Of a DNA stretch of 64,000 nt, positions 32,878 through 41,755 are shown piece by piece; position 1 is the stretch's first letter, and the number at the start of each line of letters is the position of its first letter. A program made the position numbers and the translations under genes. The stretch spans positions 1 through 64,000 of the forward strand of contig JBDHLD010000028.1 of the NCBI GenBank assembly GCA_039586035.1. The letters run 5' to 3'. Source of the DNA: JBDHHQ01 sp039586035. Its GTDB lineage: Bacteria; Gemmatimonadota; Gemmatimonadetes; Longimicrobiales; Gaopeijiaceae. Below the pieces are notes generated by a model, which saw only the letters and a list, made by a program, of their open reading frames with translations, did no database searches and was not told the DNA's origin.

Positions 32878-33297
32878 GTGGCCCACGCGGCTCCCACAGG
32901 GGATCAGGGCCCCCGTACGCTGCTACTCGTCGACGATGACGACGACCTTCGCCGGACGTTGGTCTCCGCGCTGAAGAAGGGTGGCTACCGCGTCATCGAT
33001 GCGGACTCCGCGGAGCGCGGACTCCAGCTCGCCGAGACGGCCAAAGAACCCATCGACCTGGCATTTCTGGACATCATGCTGCCTGACTCGTGGGGCGCGC
33101 AGCTCGTACCGGCCCTACGGATGGCCCACCCGGACATCCGCGTGATCTTCACGTCGGGCTACACCGACACCGACCCCATTCTCCGGGCGGCCATCGGCGG
33201 TGAAACGGCCTTCCTCCCCAAGCCGTTCGACGTGGACGAGCTGCTGGCGTTGGTGGAAGAGGTCCTGGATGCCGAGGCCGGTCCGGGCCAACGCTGA
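32878..33297 (+). CDS. Single-domain response regulator (receiver only)
   Basis: This 139-residue protein is a CheY-like receiver domain with the acidic cluster LLVDDDDDLRR, the phospho-acceptor Asp in LAFLDIMLPD, the TSGYTDTD switch region and the Lys in LPKPFDVDEL. There is no output domain; the protein ends just after the fold. Such proteins signal by protein-protein contact or feed a phosphorelay, perhaps the hybrid kinases 4-8 kb downstream. AGGAGG at 32867-32872 sits five bases before GTG 32878, which makes this start better than the GTG at 32872 inside the Shine-Dalgarno. Confidence 0.9.
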   Translation: MAHAAPTGDQGPRTLLLVDDDDDLRRTLVSALKKGGYRVIDADSAERGLQLAETAKEPIDLAFLDIMLPDSWGAQLVPALRMAHPDIRVIFTSGYTDTDPILRAAIGGETAFLPKPFDVDELLALVEEVLDAEAGPGQR

Positions 33298-33324
33298 TCC
33301 ACGAGTTCGCATGCGACGCCGAAG

Positions 33325-33360
33325 CGCCGGCGCCCCGAGCGGGGTCGCCGGCGTGTTCTA
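33325..33360 (+). terminator. Bidirectional stem-loop terminator
   Basis: A strong hairpin, CGCCGGCG-CCCC / GGGG-T-CGCCGGCG (one bulged T, four-base loop), is followed by TGTTCTATT. It lies between the convergent receiver-protein and thioredoxin-like genes and could end both transcripts. Confidence 0.55.
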
Positions 33361-33404
33361 TTCCGGCCGACGCTCTCTTTCCGTGTGGGGGAAGGGCGGG
33401 TGCC

Positions 33405-34052
33405 TCAACCCTTCGTGCAGATCGACTGGCCGGCGGCCGCGGCCTCGATGACGGCGAGGACTTCGTCGAGCGTGGAGCGGCCGGCGTCGTCCTTGTACCA
33501 CGCCATCTTCTGTGGCATGAAGTCGTCGCCCAGACCCTCACGGTTCTCCAGAGCCCACGCCTGGAGACTGGAGGGCCGCTCGACCCAGCAGCCGACCTCC
33601 TCGTAGGCGTCGTCGAGAACGAGGACCGTAGGCGTCGCCGGGCGCCCGTCGGGCGTCAGGTGCGCTTCCATGATGGCCTCTCCAACTTCGGAGTCCACGA
33701 CTCGAAGCTCGATGGCGGGCACGGCGTCAGCGAGGAGGGCCAGAAAAGGGATGGTGTTGACGGAATCGCTGCACCAGTCCTCGGCGATGGCCAAGATCCG
33801 CCAGCTGCCGTCGACGGCTCGTGCGCGCTCCAGGATGTCGGCAGGCACCGAACTCTCACCGTAATGCTCGGTCCACAGGTTCTTCCGCCGCGTCGCTTGA
33901 TCCAGGAAATCCTGGAAGGTCACACCCTGCTCGTAGATCTCCTGAAGCGACGCGTCAGCGTATTCGCCCCGCTCGCCTGGGCCGCACGCCGGCAGCACGG
34001 CAGCCGGCAGCATGACCAGCCCGGCGAGCGCCAAGGTGGGTAGCGCCGTCAC
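33405..34052 (-). CDS. Thioredoxin-like lipoprotein with a single active-site Cys
   Basis: This 215-residue protein has a signal of lipoprotein type (LALAGLVMLPAAVLPACGPG). The thioredoxin-fold domain resembles the Thioredoxin_9-type families: ILAIAEDWCSDSVNTIPFLA, followed by the cis-Pro-like segment RPATPTVLVLDD. The motif is WCSDS, so only one Cys remains where classical thioredoxins have CxxC; disulfide exchange of the normal type is not possible. The N-terminal helix EQGVTFQDFLDQATRRKNLW is usual for this group. GTG 34052 overlaps the stop of the upstream aminotransferase gene (GTGA), so the two exported proteins are made together. The role is unknown. Confidence 0.72.
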   Translation of the reverse strand: MTALPTLALAGLVMLPAAVLPACGPGERGEYADASLQEIYEQGVTFQDFLDQATRRKNLWTEHYGESSVPADILERARAVDGSWRILAIAEDWCSDSVNTIPFLALLADAVPAIELRVVDSEVGEAIMEAHLTPDGRPATPTVLVLDDAYEEVGCWVERPSSLQAWALENREGLGDDFMPQKMAWYKDDAGRSTLDEVLAVIEAAAAGQSICTKG

Positions 34053-35371
34053 GCGCTCCCCTGCGTCGGTACGCCGTGGCGCGCTGCATGAGTCATGGCG
34101 TCGATGAAGCGATCCAGCTCTTCCCGCGTCGTGTAGACGCTGGGAGAGACCCGGATCCCGGGGCACTCCTCGTGCCCGATGCCCACTGTGAAGATCCGGT
34201 GCTCGGCCCAAAGCCAGGCCGCCAGGTCTCCGGGGGTCGTGCCCTCGATCCCCACATTGGCGATGCCGCAGGCGAAGCCGGGTCGGAGGCTGGTATTCAG
34301 GTAGACGCCGTCGAGCTCCAGCAGTGGTTTTGTCCAGTAGTCCCTGAGGTAGACGAGCCTCGCAGCCTTCCGGGCTCCGCCGATGGCCTGATGAAACGTC
34401 AGCGCCTCGGCGACGGCCAGGAAGTTGGCCTCCGGGTGCGTTCCGATCTCCTCGAACTTCCGGATGTCCTCGTCCTTGGCTTCAGGGGCCGCCATCAGGG
34501 GCCAGACGCCAGCGATCTCGTCCCGCCGCACGTAGAGCAGCCCGTTGCCGATAGGGGCGAAGAGCCACTTGTGAAGGCTGGTGGAGTAGTTGTCGCAGTC
34601 GAGGTCGGAGATCTTGAAGTCGAAGTGCGCCAGGGCGTGCGCGCCGTCCACGATCACGGGGATCCCACGCGCCCGTGCCATGGTCACCACGTCCCGCACC
34701 GGAAGGATCTGGCCCGTGATGTTGATCATGTGGCACATGAGGATCAGGCGCGTCCGATCGGTGATGGCCGCCTCGAAGCGCCGGACGACTTCTGCGTCGT
34801 CTTCGGCCGGCGTGGGGATCATGATCTGCTTGAGCACGACCCCCTCCCTCCGCTCGCGTTGGCGGAAGGTGGTGATCATACGTCCATAGTCCTGGGTCGT
34901 GGTCACGATCTCGTCGCCCGCACGCAAGTCGTGCCCGAACTGCAGGATCTGCAGGCTCTCGGAGGCGTTGCGCGTCATCGCCACCTCCTCCGTGTCCACG
35001 CCCCACTCCCGGGCCATGCGCTGGCGCACGCCCTCGCGCTGTGGCTCGAGAATCTGCCACCCGTTGTAGACGGGCATCTGGTTGGCGAAGTCGAGGTGCC
35101 GCTTCATGGCGTCCAGCGCGAAGGTCGGAGCCGGGCTGACGCCACCGTTGTTCAGGTTGACCAGGCTACGGTCTACCGTGAAGGCCTGCTGGACGCGAAC
35201 CCAGAAGTCCTCGTCGTCGGCCGTCGCCGCCGCGCCGCCCGGATGATCGAACAGGTCACGGATCCGCTCGGGCCAATCGGGGCGGAATCGTGGGGGAGTG
35301 AGAGGGACACCGGCCACCGCTGCCGCTGCGGGGATAGCCATCACGCCCAGGAACTGCCGACGGCTCTGCAT
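34049..35371 (-). CDS. Tat-exported class V aminotransferase (PLP enzyme)
   Basis: This 440-residue PLP-dependent protein of the class V aminotransferase/cysteine desulfurase-like fold is closest in style to isopenicillin-N-epimerase-like proteins. It has NNGGVSPAP, the EVAMTRNASESLQI phosphate-binding region, VIVDGAHALAHF with the PLP Asp, and the Schiff-base Lys in TSLHKWLFAP. The N-terminus SRRQFLGVMAIPAAAAVAG is a twin-arginine signal, meaning export of the folded, cofactor-loaded enzyme. AAGGAG lies upstream of ATG 35371, with a good sigma-70-like promoter behind it. The downstream gene is coupled. The reaction (epimerase, lyase or transaminase) cannot be decided from sequence. Confidence 0.82.
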   Translation of the reverse strand: MQSRRQFLGVMAIPAAAAVAGVPLTPPRFRPDWPERIRDLFDHPGGAAATADDEDFWVRVQQAFTVDRSLVNLNNGGVSPAPTFALDAMKRHLDFANQMPVYNGWQILEPQREGVRQRMAREWGVDTEEVAMTRNASESLQILQFGHDLRAGDEIVTTTQDYGRMITTFRQRERREGVVLKQIMIPTPAEDDAEVVRRFEAAITDRTRLILMCHMINITGQILPVRDVVTMARARGIPVIVDGAHALAHFDFKISDLDCDNYSTSLHKWLFAPIGNGLLYVRRDEIAGVWPLMAAPEAKDEDIRKFEEIGTHPEANFLAVAEALTFHQAIGGARKAARLVYLRDYWTKPLLELDGVYLNTSLRPGFACGIANVGIEGTTPGDLAAWLWAEHRIFTVGIGHEECPGIRVSPSVYTTREELDRFIDAMTHAARHGVPTQGSA

Positions 35372-35416
35372 GACCGATCTCCTTGGGTCTGTAAACGTCG
35401 CGTCGGGGCCGCTTCA

Positions 35417-35445
35417 GGTATACCCACGCGGGCCCCGGTTGTCCA
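35417..35445 (-). promoter_or_regulatory. Sigma-70-like promoter for the aminotransferase operon
   Basis: On the minus strand TGGACA (35445-35440) and TATACC (35422-35417) are separated by exactly 17 bases. Transcription would start near 35410, about 40 bases before the aminotransferase ATG and its AAGGAG. The match is 5 of 6 for the -35 and 4 of 6 for the -10. Confidence 0.4.
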
Positions 35446-35569
35446 CCCGCCGTTCAAGTGTGGCGGGGGCTCTCCCGATACTGGTCCACAAGGTCATCTT
35501 CGCAGTCCCGGGCAGGCTTGCGGCGACTCGCGGAGCATCTTCGAGCACGAGATCAGAGGGAACCGAGCG

Positions 35570-35920
35570 ATGGCCGTTTTGAGCGTCGACCACGCCGAGC
35601 CGGGCATGGTCCTGGCGGCGGCGGTGACCGATCGGCAAGGCCGACTGCTGATCCCACAGGGCAAAGAGCTGAGCGAGCGCCACGTCCAGGCCCTGAAGAT
35701 GTGGGGTGTGGCGCAGATCGATGTCGAGGGCGAGGGCGATGCAGCCGACGCCTTCGCTGCGGTCGAACCCGAGGTCCTGCAAGAAGCCGAAGCGACACTG
35801 GAGTCACGCTTCGCACGGGTCGATCGAAGCCATCCGTTCCTCGAACAGCTCTTCCAGTACTGTGTCAACCGCAAAGCACGCGGCCTTCAAAAGGACAGGG
35901 AGGCGGACCATGCCGCGTAG
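35570..35920 (+). CDS. Small HDOD/HD-GYP-companion protein
   Basis: This 116-residue protein has the pattern AEPGMVLAAAVTDRQGRLLI then PQGKELSERHVQALKMWGV, a small beta-rich module frequently found at the N-terminus of, or next to, HDOD and HD-GYP signalling proteins. Residues 70-116 are helical and charged. ATG 35570 has GAGGG upstream, and the gene overlaps the start of the HDOD gene by 11 bases, so they are co-translated. It probably acts as a regulatory partner of the HDOD protein. I do not know a named function. Confidence 0.65.
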   Translation: MAVLSVDHAEPGMVLAAAVTDRQGRLLIPQGKELSERHVQALKMWGVAQIDVEGEGDAADAFAAVEPEVLQEAEATLESRFARVDRSHPFLEQLFQYCVNRKARGLQKDREADHAA

Positions 35921-36764
35921 CCCGTCGGAGCTGGTCCAAGGCGCGACGACGGTCGCCTCGCCCCCGCTCATCTATCAGAAGCTCCTGGAGGTGATCAATC
36001 ATCCCCGGAGCGGCTCCGCCGATGTAGCCCGTGTGCTGTCGGAGGACACGGGACTCACGTCACGCCTGCTCAGGATCGTCAATAGCGCCCTCTTCTCGTT
36101 TCCGCAGCGGATCGAGACGGTGACGCACGCGGTGACGATCGTGGGGACGGCGCAGGTGAGGGACCTGGCCCTGGCCACCTCGGTCATGACGATGTTCGAC
36201 GACGTTCCCGAGGAGCTGGTGGACATGGAGTCCTTTTGGCGTCACAGCCTGGCATGCGGCATCGGCGGGCGAGTGCTCGCCGCGCAGCGCCGGGAGGACA
36301 ACGTCGAGCGCTTCTTCGTCGCGGGCCTCCTGCACGACGTGGGGCGTCTCATCATGTTCATGCGGGAGGGAGAGGCCTCGAGCCAGGCCATGGCGCAGAG
36401 CCGTGAGCGTGGTCAGCTGTTGCATGAGGCCGAGCTCGAAGTCCTGGGATACACGCACGCCCAGGTCGGCGGCGCCCTCATGGATCAGTGGCGGTTCCCG
36501 GGCGCATTCAAGGAGGCGGTCGGTTACCACCACCAGCCCCGCCGCGCCGATCGCTTTCCCGTCGAGACAGCTGCCATCCACGTCGCTGACCTCATCGCCA
36601 ATGCCCTCGAATTGGGCTCCTCCGGGGGGCACATGGTCCCGGAGCTACGTCCGGCGGCCTGGGAGACCCTGGGTATAGACCCGGCCTTGGCGCCTGTCAT
36701 CCTGGAGGACGTGGAGCGTCAGTACCGTGACGCGGCCCAGATCATCCTCGGGATCGCCGCCTGA
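35910..36764 (+). CDS. HDOD domain signalling protein
   Basis: This 284-residue HDOD domain protein begins with PPLIYQKLLEVINHPRSGSA, continues with LLRIVNSALFSFPQRIETVT and HAVTIVGTAQVRDLALAT, and shows a partly kept HD-like site (FFVAGLLHDVGRLIMF). HDOD proteins are HD-superfamily relatives that usually lack enzymatic activity and work in two-component or c-di-GMP-related control of motility, biofilm or stress. ATG 35910 has AGGGAGG upstream, inside the end of the preceding gene. The final base of its stop is shared with the start of the hybrid kinase (TGATG), so this is a translationally coupled signalling operon. Confidence 0.88.
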   Translation: MPRSPSELVQGATTVASPPLIYQKLLEVINHPRSGSADVARVLSEDTGLTSRLLRIVNSALFSFPQRIETVTHAVTIVGTAQVRDLALATSVMTMFDDVPEELVDMESFWRHSLACGIGGRVLAAQRREDNVERFFVAGLLHDVGRLIMFMREGEASSQAMAQSRERGQLLHEAELEVLGYTHAQVGGALMDQWRFPGAFKEAVGYHHQPRRADRFPVETAAIHVADLIANALELGSSGGHMVPELRPAAWETLGIDPALAPVILEDVERQYRDAAQIILGIAA

Positions 36765-39034
36765 TGAATCCGCCGACCTCCTCGCTCAGCATCGCGCGCG
36801 CCGCGGCCGAGGGGCCGCCGCCCCCCGACGCGAACCACTGGTTCGCCGAGTCCCTCGACGCGGTGGCCGGCCTGGGACGTACCCTGGCCGCGGAGATGCA
36901 AGGGGGCGGCACGCCGGTGGAAGTCTTCACCGCGTCGCGCCCGGCCATCCGGCGGCTCGCCGATTTCGAGGCGTTGGGCTTCCTGTCGGTGAGCGAGGAC
37001 GGACTCGAGTTCAACCTGGAGTCCGTGGAACCGCCGGAGCTCCGGGATGCGATCCAGCGCGAGGTAGACCACCAGATCGCCGAGGGCACCTTCGGCTGGT
37101 CGCTCTATCAGAACCGCCCCGTGATCGTGCCCGCAACGCAGACCGGCTCGTGGGTGCTTCTGCACGTCCTCGCGACGCCACGGCGCGTGATGGGGATGCT
37201 GGTCGGCTCGCTCGAGTCGGAGTCGACGTTCATTCCCGACATCTGTCAGAAGGCGCTGTCGATTCTCCTGTTGAACAGCGCGAGCGTCATGGAATCGGGC
37301 CTGCTCCACAAGGAGCTGGATGAGCACAACCGCAACCTCGAAGCCACCATCGAGGAACGCACCCGGGAGCTGCGAGAGTCGGAGAAGGCGGCCCGTGCAG
37401 CCAGTCGGGCCAAGAGCGACTTCCTGGCCAACATGTCGCACGAGATCCGGACGCCCATCAACGGCGTCGTGGGCATGAACAGCCTGATGCTGGAGGGCGA
37501 CCTGGATCTGGAGCAGCGTGAGCAGGCCGAGACGATCCAGCGCTCGGCTGACAGTCTCCTGTCCATCATCAACGATATCCTGGACTTCTCGAAGATCGAG
37601 GCCGGTCGGCTCGACCTGGAGACGGTGCCCTACGATCTCAAGCAGGTCGTGGAGGACGTCGCAGAGCTCCTGAGCACCAAAGCGGCGGAGAAGGGCATCG
37701 AGCTGGCTGCCACCTTTCAGAAGGAAGCCCCCCGCCACATCCTGGGCGATCCCGGGCGGATGAGGCAGATCCTCACCAACCTGGTGGGAAACGCCATCAA
37801 GTTCACGGCCGACGGACAGGTCGTCGTCGAGGTGCTGTGGCGGGACGGCGGGCTCGATGAGCCGCATTTCCTCGTCTCCGTTCACGACACCGGCATCGGC
37901 ATCCCGCCCGACAAGCTCGAGCGGGTCTTCGAGAAGTTCACCCAGGCAGACAGCTCGACGACCCGCAACTACGGCGGCACCGGACTGGGCTTGTCCATCA
38001 GTCGTCAACTGACCCAGCTGATGGGCGGACGGCTTTCTGCCCGCAGCGAGCCCGGCCAAGGCTCGACCTTCTACTTCACGCTGCCGGCGGAGCTGGACCC
38101 GGACGCCCTTGGCTCCGTTCCCGAGGCCGAGCTCGCAGGCGACCAGGTGCTTGTCGTGGCGCAGAACCTCCACGTCGCCGCCGCGGTTGCAATTCCGCTA
38201 GAAGCGCGAGGCGCTAAAGTGTTGGTGGTCAATGCGTCCAGGGATGGAGAGATCGACGTACGCCACGGCATGACCAGCCTTCGCGCCGTCTTCGCCGACT
38301 GGAGTCTGGGCCCGGCGCGTCTGGCGGAGGTCAAGCACATCGTGGAGACGTCCGTCGGGCCGGAAGCACCGGTCGTGGGACTGCTCGTCCCCATCACGGA
38401 GCGGCGTGAGGCTCAGCCGTTTCTCCAGCGAGGCTTCGACCACCTCATCCTCAAGCCGGTACGGGAGCGTCGCCTGCTCGCGGTCTTGGGACTCGAATCG
38501 GCTGCTGACGCCGCCCGCGAGGGCCAGACGAGCGAGGGAGGACCGACCGTGAGCCGGCGTATTCTTCTGGCCGAGGACGACCCGGTGAACCGGGCGGTGG
38601 CAACCAGCATGCTGAGCCGCCTCGGATGCGACGTGGAGGTCGCCGAGGACGGCCAGGCGGCAGTCGAGCGCGTCACGTCTGCTGCACCCGGCTACTTCGA
38701 TCTCGTCTTGATGGATTGCCAGATGCCGGTGATGGATGGGTACGAGGCCACCCGCCGGATCCGGGACCACGAAGGCCACTCGACGTCCAGGCTTCCCATC
38801 CTGGCGCTGACCGCCAGCGCGCTCCACGGCGACCGCGAGCGCGGGCTGGAGGCGGGCATGGACGACTACTTGACCAAGCCGATCCGCATGGACGACGTGC
38901 GGAGCTTCCTGTCACGGTGGCTGCCCGCAGCGGCGAGGGAGGTCGCGGCCGACGAGAAGAGTTGCACGATCGCTTGCTCAGGGCGGTGGAGGAGGATGAC
39001 GCAGCCGAGCTCGCAGCGGTTGCTCATCGTCTGA
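36764..39034 (+). CDS. Hybrid sensor histidine kinase with receiver domains (3' end frameshifted)
   Basis: The readable product has 756 residues. Residues 1-190 form a GAF-like or unrecognised sensor, followed by a coiled coil (LEATIEERTRELRESEKAAR). HisKA holds His226 in MSHEIRTPINGV, and the HATPase domain shows NLVGNAIKF, HDTGIGIPPDKL and GGTGLGLSISRQL. A degenerate receiver (about 465-585) is followed by a canonical receiver (RILLAEDDPVNRAV, LVLMDCQMPVMDGY, YLTKPI). No transmembrane helix is seen, so it is cytosolic. After REVAADEK the frame gives meaningless sequence to 39034, while an HPt domain continues in the -1 frame, so a one-base loss near 38960 is likely. It is coupled to the HDOD gene upstream. 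Confidence 0.85.
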   Translation: MNPPTSSLSIARAAAEGPPPPDANHWFAESLDAVAGLGRTLAAEMQGGGTPVEVFTASRPAIRRLADFEALGFLSVSEDGLEFNLESVEPPELRDAIQREVDHQIAEGTFGWSLYQNRPVIVPATQTGSWVLLHVLATPRRVMGMLVGSLESESTFIPDICQKALSILLLNSASVMESGLLHKELDEHNRNLEATIEERTRELRESEKAARAASRAKSDFLANMSHEIRTPINGVVGMNSLMLEGDLDLEQREQAETIQRSADSLLSIINDILDFSKIEAGRLDLETVPYDLKQVVEDVAELLSTKAAEKGIELAATFQKEAPRHILGDPGRMRQILTNLVGNAIKFTADGQVVVEVLWRDGGLDEPHFLVSVHDTGIGIPPDKLERVFEKFTQADSSTTRNYGGTGLGLSISRQLTQLMGGRLSARSEPGQGSTFYFTLPAELDPDALGSVPEAELAGDQVLVVAQNLHVAAAVAIPLEARGAKVLVVNASRDGEIDVRHGMTSLRAVFADWSLGPARLAEVKHIVETSVGPEAPVVGLLVPITERREAQPFLQRGFDHLILKPVRERRLLAVLGLESAADAAREGQTSEGGPTVSRRILLAEDDPVNRAVATSMLSRLGCDVEVAEDGQAAVERVTSAAPGYFDLVLMDCQMPVMDGYEATRRIRDHEGHSTSRLPILALTASALHGDRERGLEAGMDDYLTKPIRMDDVRSFLSRWLPAAAREVAADEKSCTIACSGRWRRMTQPSSQRLLIV

Positions 39035-39210
39035 AGGGTGGCTCCGGAAACGTGGGTGCGAAGGCCCTCCACAGCCTGGCTGGCGAGCTGGAGCTCCGGT
39101 GGAAAGCCGGCGACACCGCCGAGGCCTCGGCAGATGTGGCCCGTCTGGAGCGACGGATGGAGGCCTACCGTGAGGCCCTCGACGGGGCTCGCGTGGAGGC
39201 GGGAGTCTGA
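38956..39210 (+). pseudogene. HPt domain of the upstream hybrid kinase, in the -1 frame
   Basis: In the frame one base behind the kinase, the sequence from about 38956 reads LHDRLLRAVEEDDAAELAAV then AHRLKGGSGNVGAKALHSLA and continues as a helical bundle to a stop at 39208-39210. This is a histidine phosphotransfer domain with its phospho-accepting His in AHRLKGGSG. No start codon or ribosome-binding site introduces it separately. The stop overlaps the ATG of the next kinase exactly as expected for an intact operon, so it was or is the C-terminal domain of the upstream protein. True mutation, a sequence error, or frameshifting are possible; no classic slippery heptamer is present. Confidence 0.65.
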
Positions 39211-41594
39211 TGTCGGCCGGCCGCAGGCGCATCGCGATCGTCAACGACGACCCCGTGCAGCTCGGGCTCCTTGGTGGGATCCTGGAAAAGCACGACTTCG
39301 AGGTCTGGGCCAACCTCTCCGCCAGTGCCGCCCTGGACGACATGGACCCGAGTCGCGTGCCCGACTTGATCATCACCGACCTTCACATGCCGGGAATCGA
39401 CGGCTGGAAGTTCTGTCGGCTGCTCAGGTCGCCCGACTACGCTCACCTGGCGGATGTCCCGATCCTGGTCATGTCGGCCACGTTCTCGGGGGCCGAGGTC
39501 GAAGCGCTGACTCGCGAGCTCGGGGCCGAGGCGTTCCTGCCGAACCCCAGCCCCCCCGACCAGCTCCTGCGCTACGTCGAGAGCCTCCTGGCCGGCGAGC
39601 AACCAAAGTCTCCGCCCGATATCCTGATCGTCGACGACGATGCCCGGGTGCTGGACGTGCTGAGCCGGTTCCACACCGCCCATGGGTGGAAGGTCCACCA
39701 GGCGAGCACCGCGGCTGAGGCGCGCTCGGTCTTCGCCGAAAAGCGTCCCGCCGTCGCGCTGCTGGATTATCACCTTCCGGATGACGCCGACAAGACGCTC
39801 CTGGAAGAGATTCGCCGTCCGGCGCGCTCGACCGTGGTCATCGTCATGACGGGAGATACGGATCCCAGCCTGCCGGTGGAGCTTCTCCAGCAGGGGGCCG
39901 ACGGGTACGCGCGGAAGCCATTCGAGCCGCAGTACATCCTCGACCTGGTGCACGCGGCCCAGCGGGAGCGCTCTCTGCTTCGAGTCGAGGACATCCTGGA
40001 GGCCCGCACGCAGGAGCTCCGAGCCTCGGAAGCGCGCTACCGAATCCTGTTCGCATCGATTCCGGAGGGGATTCTCATCGTCGGCAAAGACGGCGTCGTG
40101 CTTCAGTCGAATCCCGTCATGGACGAGTGGTTGGGCGCCACCGAACAGGGCCTTGCAGGAGCGCACGTTGAGGAGCTCGTACAAGACGAACGGCGCCGGG
40201 GCCTGCGAGACGACATGGCGAGGATCTGGTCGGCTGGGTCAGGGGACCTGTCAACGGCCTTCGCCCGGATCGATGGCTCGGCCAAGGAGTGTGAGGTCAC
40301 ACTCCGGACGTTCCAGTTTCAGGATCGACACGCCCTGCTTTGTGTGTGCCGGGACGTGACCGAGCGAAACCGGATGGAAGCGGAGCGGAAGTCCTTCGAA
40401 TCCCGGATGCAGCACGCGCAGAAGCTGGAAAGCCTCGGTGTGCTCGCCGGCGGCGTGGCCCACGACTTCAACAACCTGCTCGTGGGCATCCTCGGCAACG
40501 CGAGCCTGGCGGCGATGGACCTGTCGGAGCGGGGACCAGCCTGGGAGAGCATCAAGCAGATCGAGCTCGCCGCCCGGCGAGCCGCCGACCTGACGGGACA
40601 GATCCTCACGTACACGGGCAAAGCCGTCCTGTCGTCCGAGCCCGTGAATCTCAACCAGCTGGTTCGCGAGATGACCCAGCTGATGGAGCCGGCGATCTCG
40701 AAAAAGGCCCTGCTTTCGTTCGACATGCGCGAAGAGATCCCGCCGGTCCGTTGCGACCCCGGTCAGCTCCGTCAGGTCGTGATGAACCTGATCATGAACG
40801 CTTCCGACGCCCTCGAGGGCCGCAGGGGTTCGATCCGGGTGCGGACGGGGTGGGTGCAGGCGGGGGCGGAAGAGCTGCGCCGCGGCTATCTCGGCGAGGG
40901 CGCCGCTCCGGGGCACTACGCGTTCCTCGAAGTCGAGGACTCGGGTGCGGGCATGGACCAGGAGACCCAGGACCGGATGTTCGACCCATTCTTCACCACC
41001 AAGGTAGAGGGTCGCGGACTGGGGCTGGCAGCGACGCTGGGGATCGTTCGCGGTCACGGGGGGACGATTCAGGTCCGATCGGCGCCCGACGAAGGGACGA
41101 CGTTCCGCGTGCTGCTTCCGGCGCAGGATCGAGCGCCGGACCGCGAGCCGGCGTCCCGCGAGGCACCGTCCTCGTTGGCTCCCGGCAGTGGCACCGTACT
41201 GGTCGTCGACGACGAAGACGCCGTCCGCAAGCTAGCGGTCACCGCGCTCCAGCGATTCGGGTATCGGACCCTGGCCGCCTCCGGAGGTGAGGAAGCCCTT
41301 CAGATCCTCGACGACCCGGCGAAAGCCCCCGTCGATATCGTGCTCCTCGACCTGAGCATGCCCGGCATGGACGGCGCCGAGGTGCTCGAGGCGATCGCGC
41401 GGCGGGATCGGCGCGTCCCGGTCCTCTTCTCCTCGGGCTACTCGGAGGACGCCGTGGCGGGCCAGATCCACGGTCGCGGCGTGGCCGGGTTCATCCGCAA
41501 GCCCTACTCCCCAGGGGAGCTGGTGGACCGCGTACAGCGGGCACTGGCATCCGCGGCATCTCCGGAAGACGCGGGACAGGCAGCCACCGGCTGA
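39210..41594 (+). CDS. Hybrid histidine kinase with REC-REC-PAS-HisKA-HATPase-REC layout
   Basis: This 794-residue cytosolic kinase starts with receiver 1 (1-130; phospho-Asp in LIITDLHMPGIDG), which has Asn where the conserved Lys should be (FLPNPSPP). Receiver 2 (137-255) has DILIVDDDARV, ALLDYHLPDD and ARKPFEP. A PAS domain (about 275-390) precedes HisKA with GGVAHDFNNLLVGI (His near 417), the HATPase N/G boxes (NLIMNASDAL, GAGMDQETQDRMFDPFF) and a final receiver (665-785; LLDLSMPGMDG, IRKPYSP). The GGxAHDFNN type is typical of NtrB-like kinases. ATG 39210 overlaps the preceding HPt stop. It would exchange phosphate with the neighbouring kinase, HPt and the lone receiver. Confidence 0.9.
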   Translation: MSAGRRRIAIVNDDPVQLGLLGGILEKHDFEVWANLSASAALDDMDPSRVPDLIITDLHMPGIDGWKFCRLLRSPDYAHLADVPILVMSATFSGAEVEALTRELGAEAFLPNPSPPDQLLRYVESLLAGEQPKSPPDILIVDDDARVLDVLSRFHTAHGWKVHQASTAAEARSVFAEKRPAVALLDYHLPDDADKTLLEEIRRPARSTVVIVMTGDTDPSLPVELLQQGADGYARKPFEPQYILDLVHAAQRERSLLRVEDILEARTQELRASEARYRILFASIPEGILIVGKDGVVLQSNPVMDEWLGATEQGLAGAHVEELVQDERRRGLRDDMARIWSAGSGDLSTAFARIDGSAKECEVTLRTFQFQDRHALLCVCRDVTERNRMEAERKSFESRMQHAQKLESLGVLAGGVAHDFNNLLVGILGNASLAAMDLSERGPAWESIKQIELAARRAADLTGQILTYTGKAVLSSEPVNLNQLVREMTQLMEPAISKKALLSFDMREEIPPVRCDPGQLRQVVMNLIMNASDALEGRRGSIRVRTGWVQAGAEELRRGYLGEGAAPGHYAFLEVEDSGAGMDQETQDRMFDPFFTTKVEGRGLGLAATLGIVRGHGGTIQVRSAPDEGTTFRVLLPAQDRAPDREPASREAPSSLAPGSGTVLVVDDEDAVRKLAVTALQRFGYRTLAASGGEEALQILDDPAKAPVDIVLLDLSMPGMDGAEVLEAIARRDRRVPVLFSSGYSEDAVAGQIHGRGVAGFIRKPYSPGELVDRVQRALASAASPEDAGQAATG

Positions 41595-41755
41595 TCCCGA
41601 CCGACGTCCCTCGCGACGGAACAAACCGCCATCTCGCCGGCTAGAACGGCGCGAAGCTGCGTCCTCGTGCCTGGTGCCGCGCGGGCCCCAGGGCCGTGCC
41701 GTCACGTGCCCGCCGGGCGCCCGCCCTGCGGGGCATACCCATCGCCAGCGTGCGC

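Noticed and set aside
34076..35569. Long plus-strand open frame running into the HDOD-companion gene
   Set aside because: Only the part from 35570 resembles a real protein and has its own ribosome-binding site; the rest is antisense to the aminotransferase.
41595..41755. Possible cobalamin riboswitch before the TonB-dependent receptor
   Set aside because: I looked for the B12-box and conserved core and did not find them; the region has no clear folded element.
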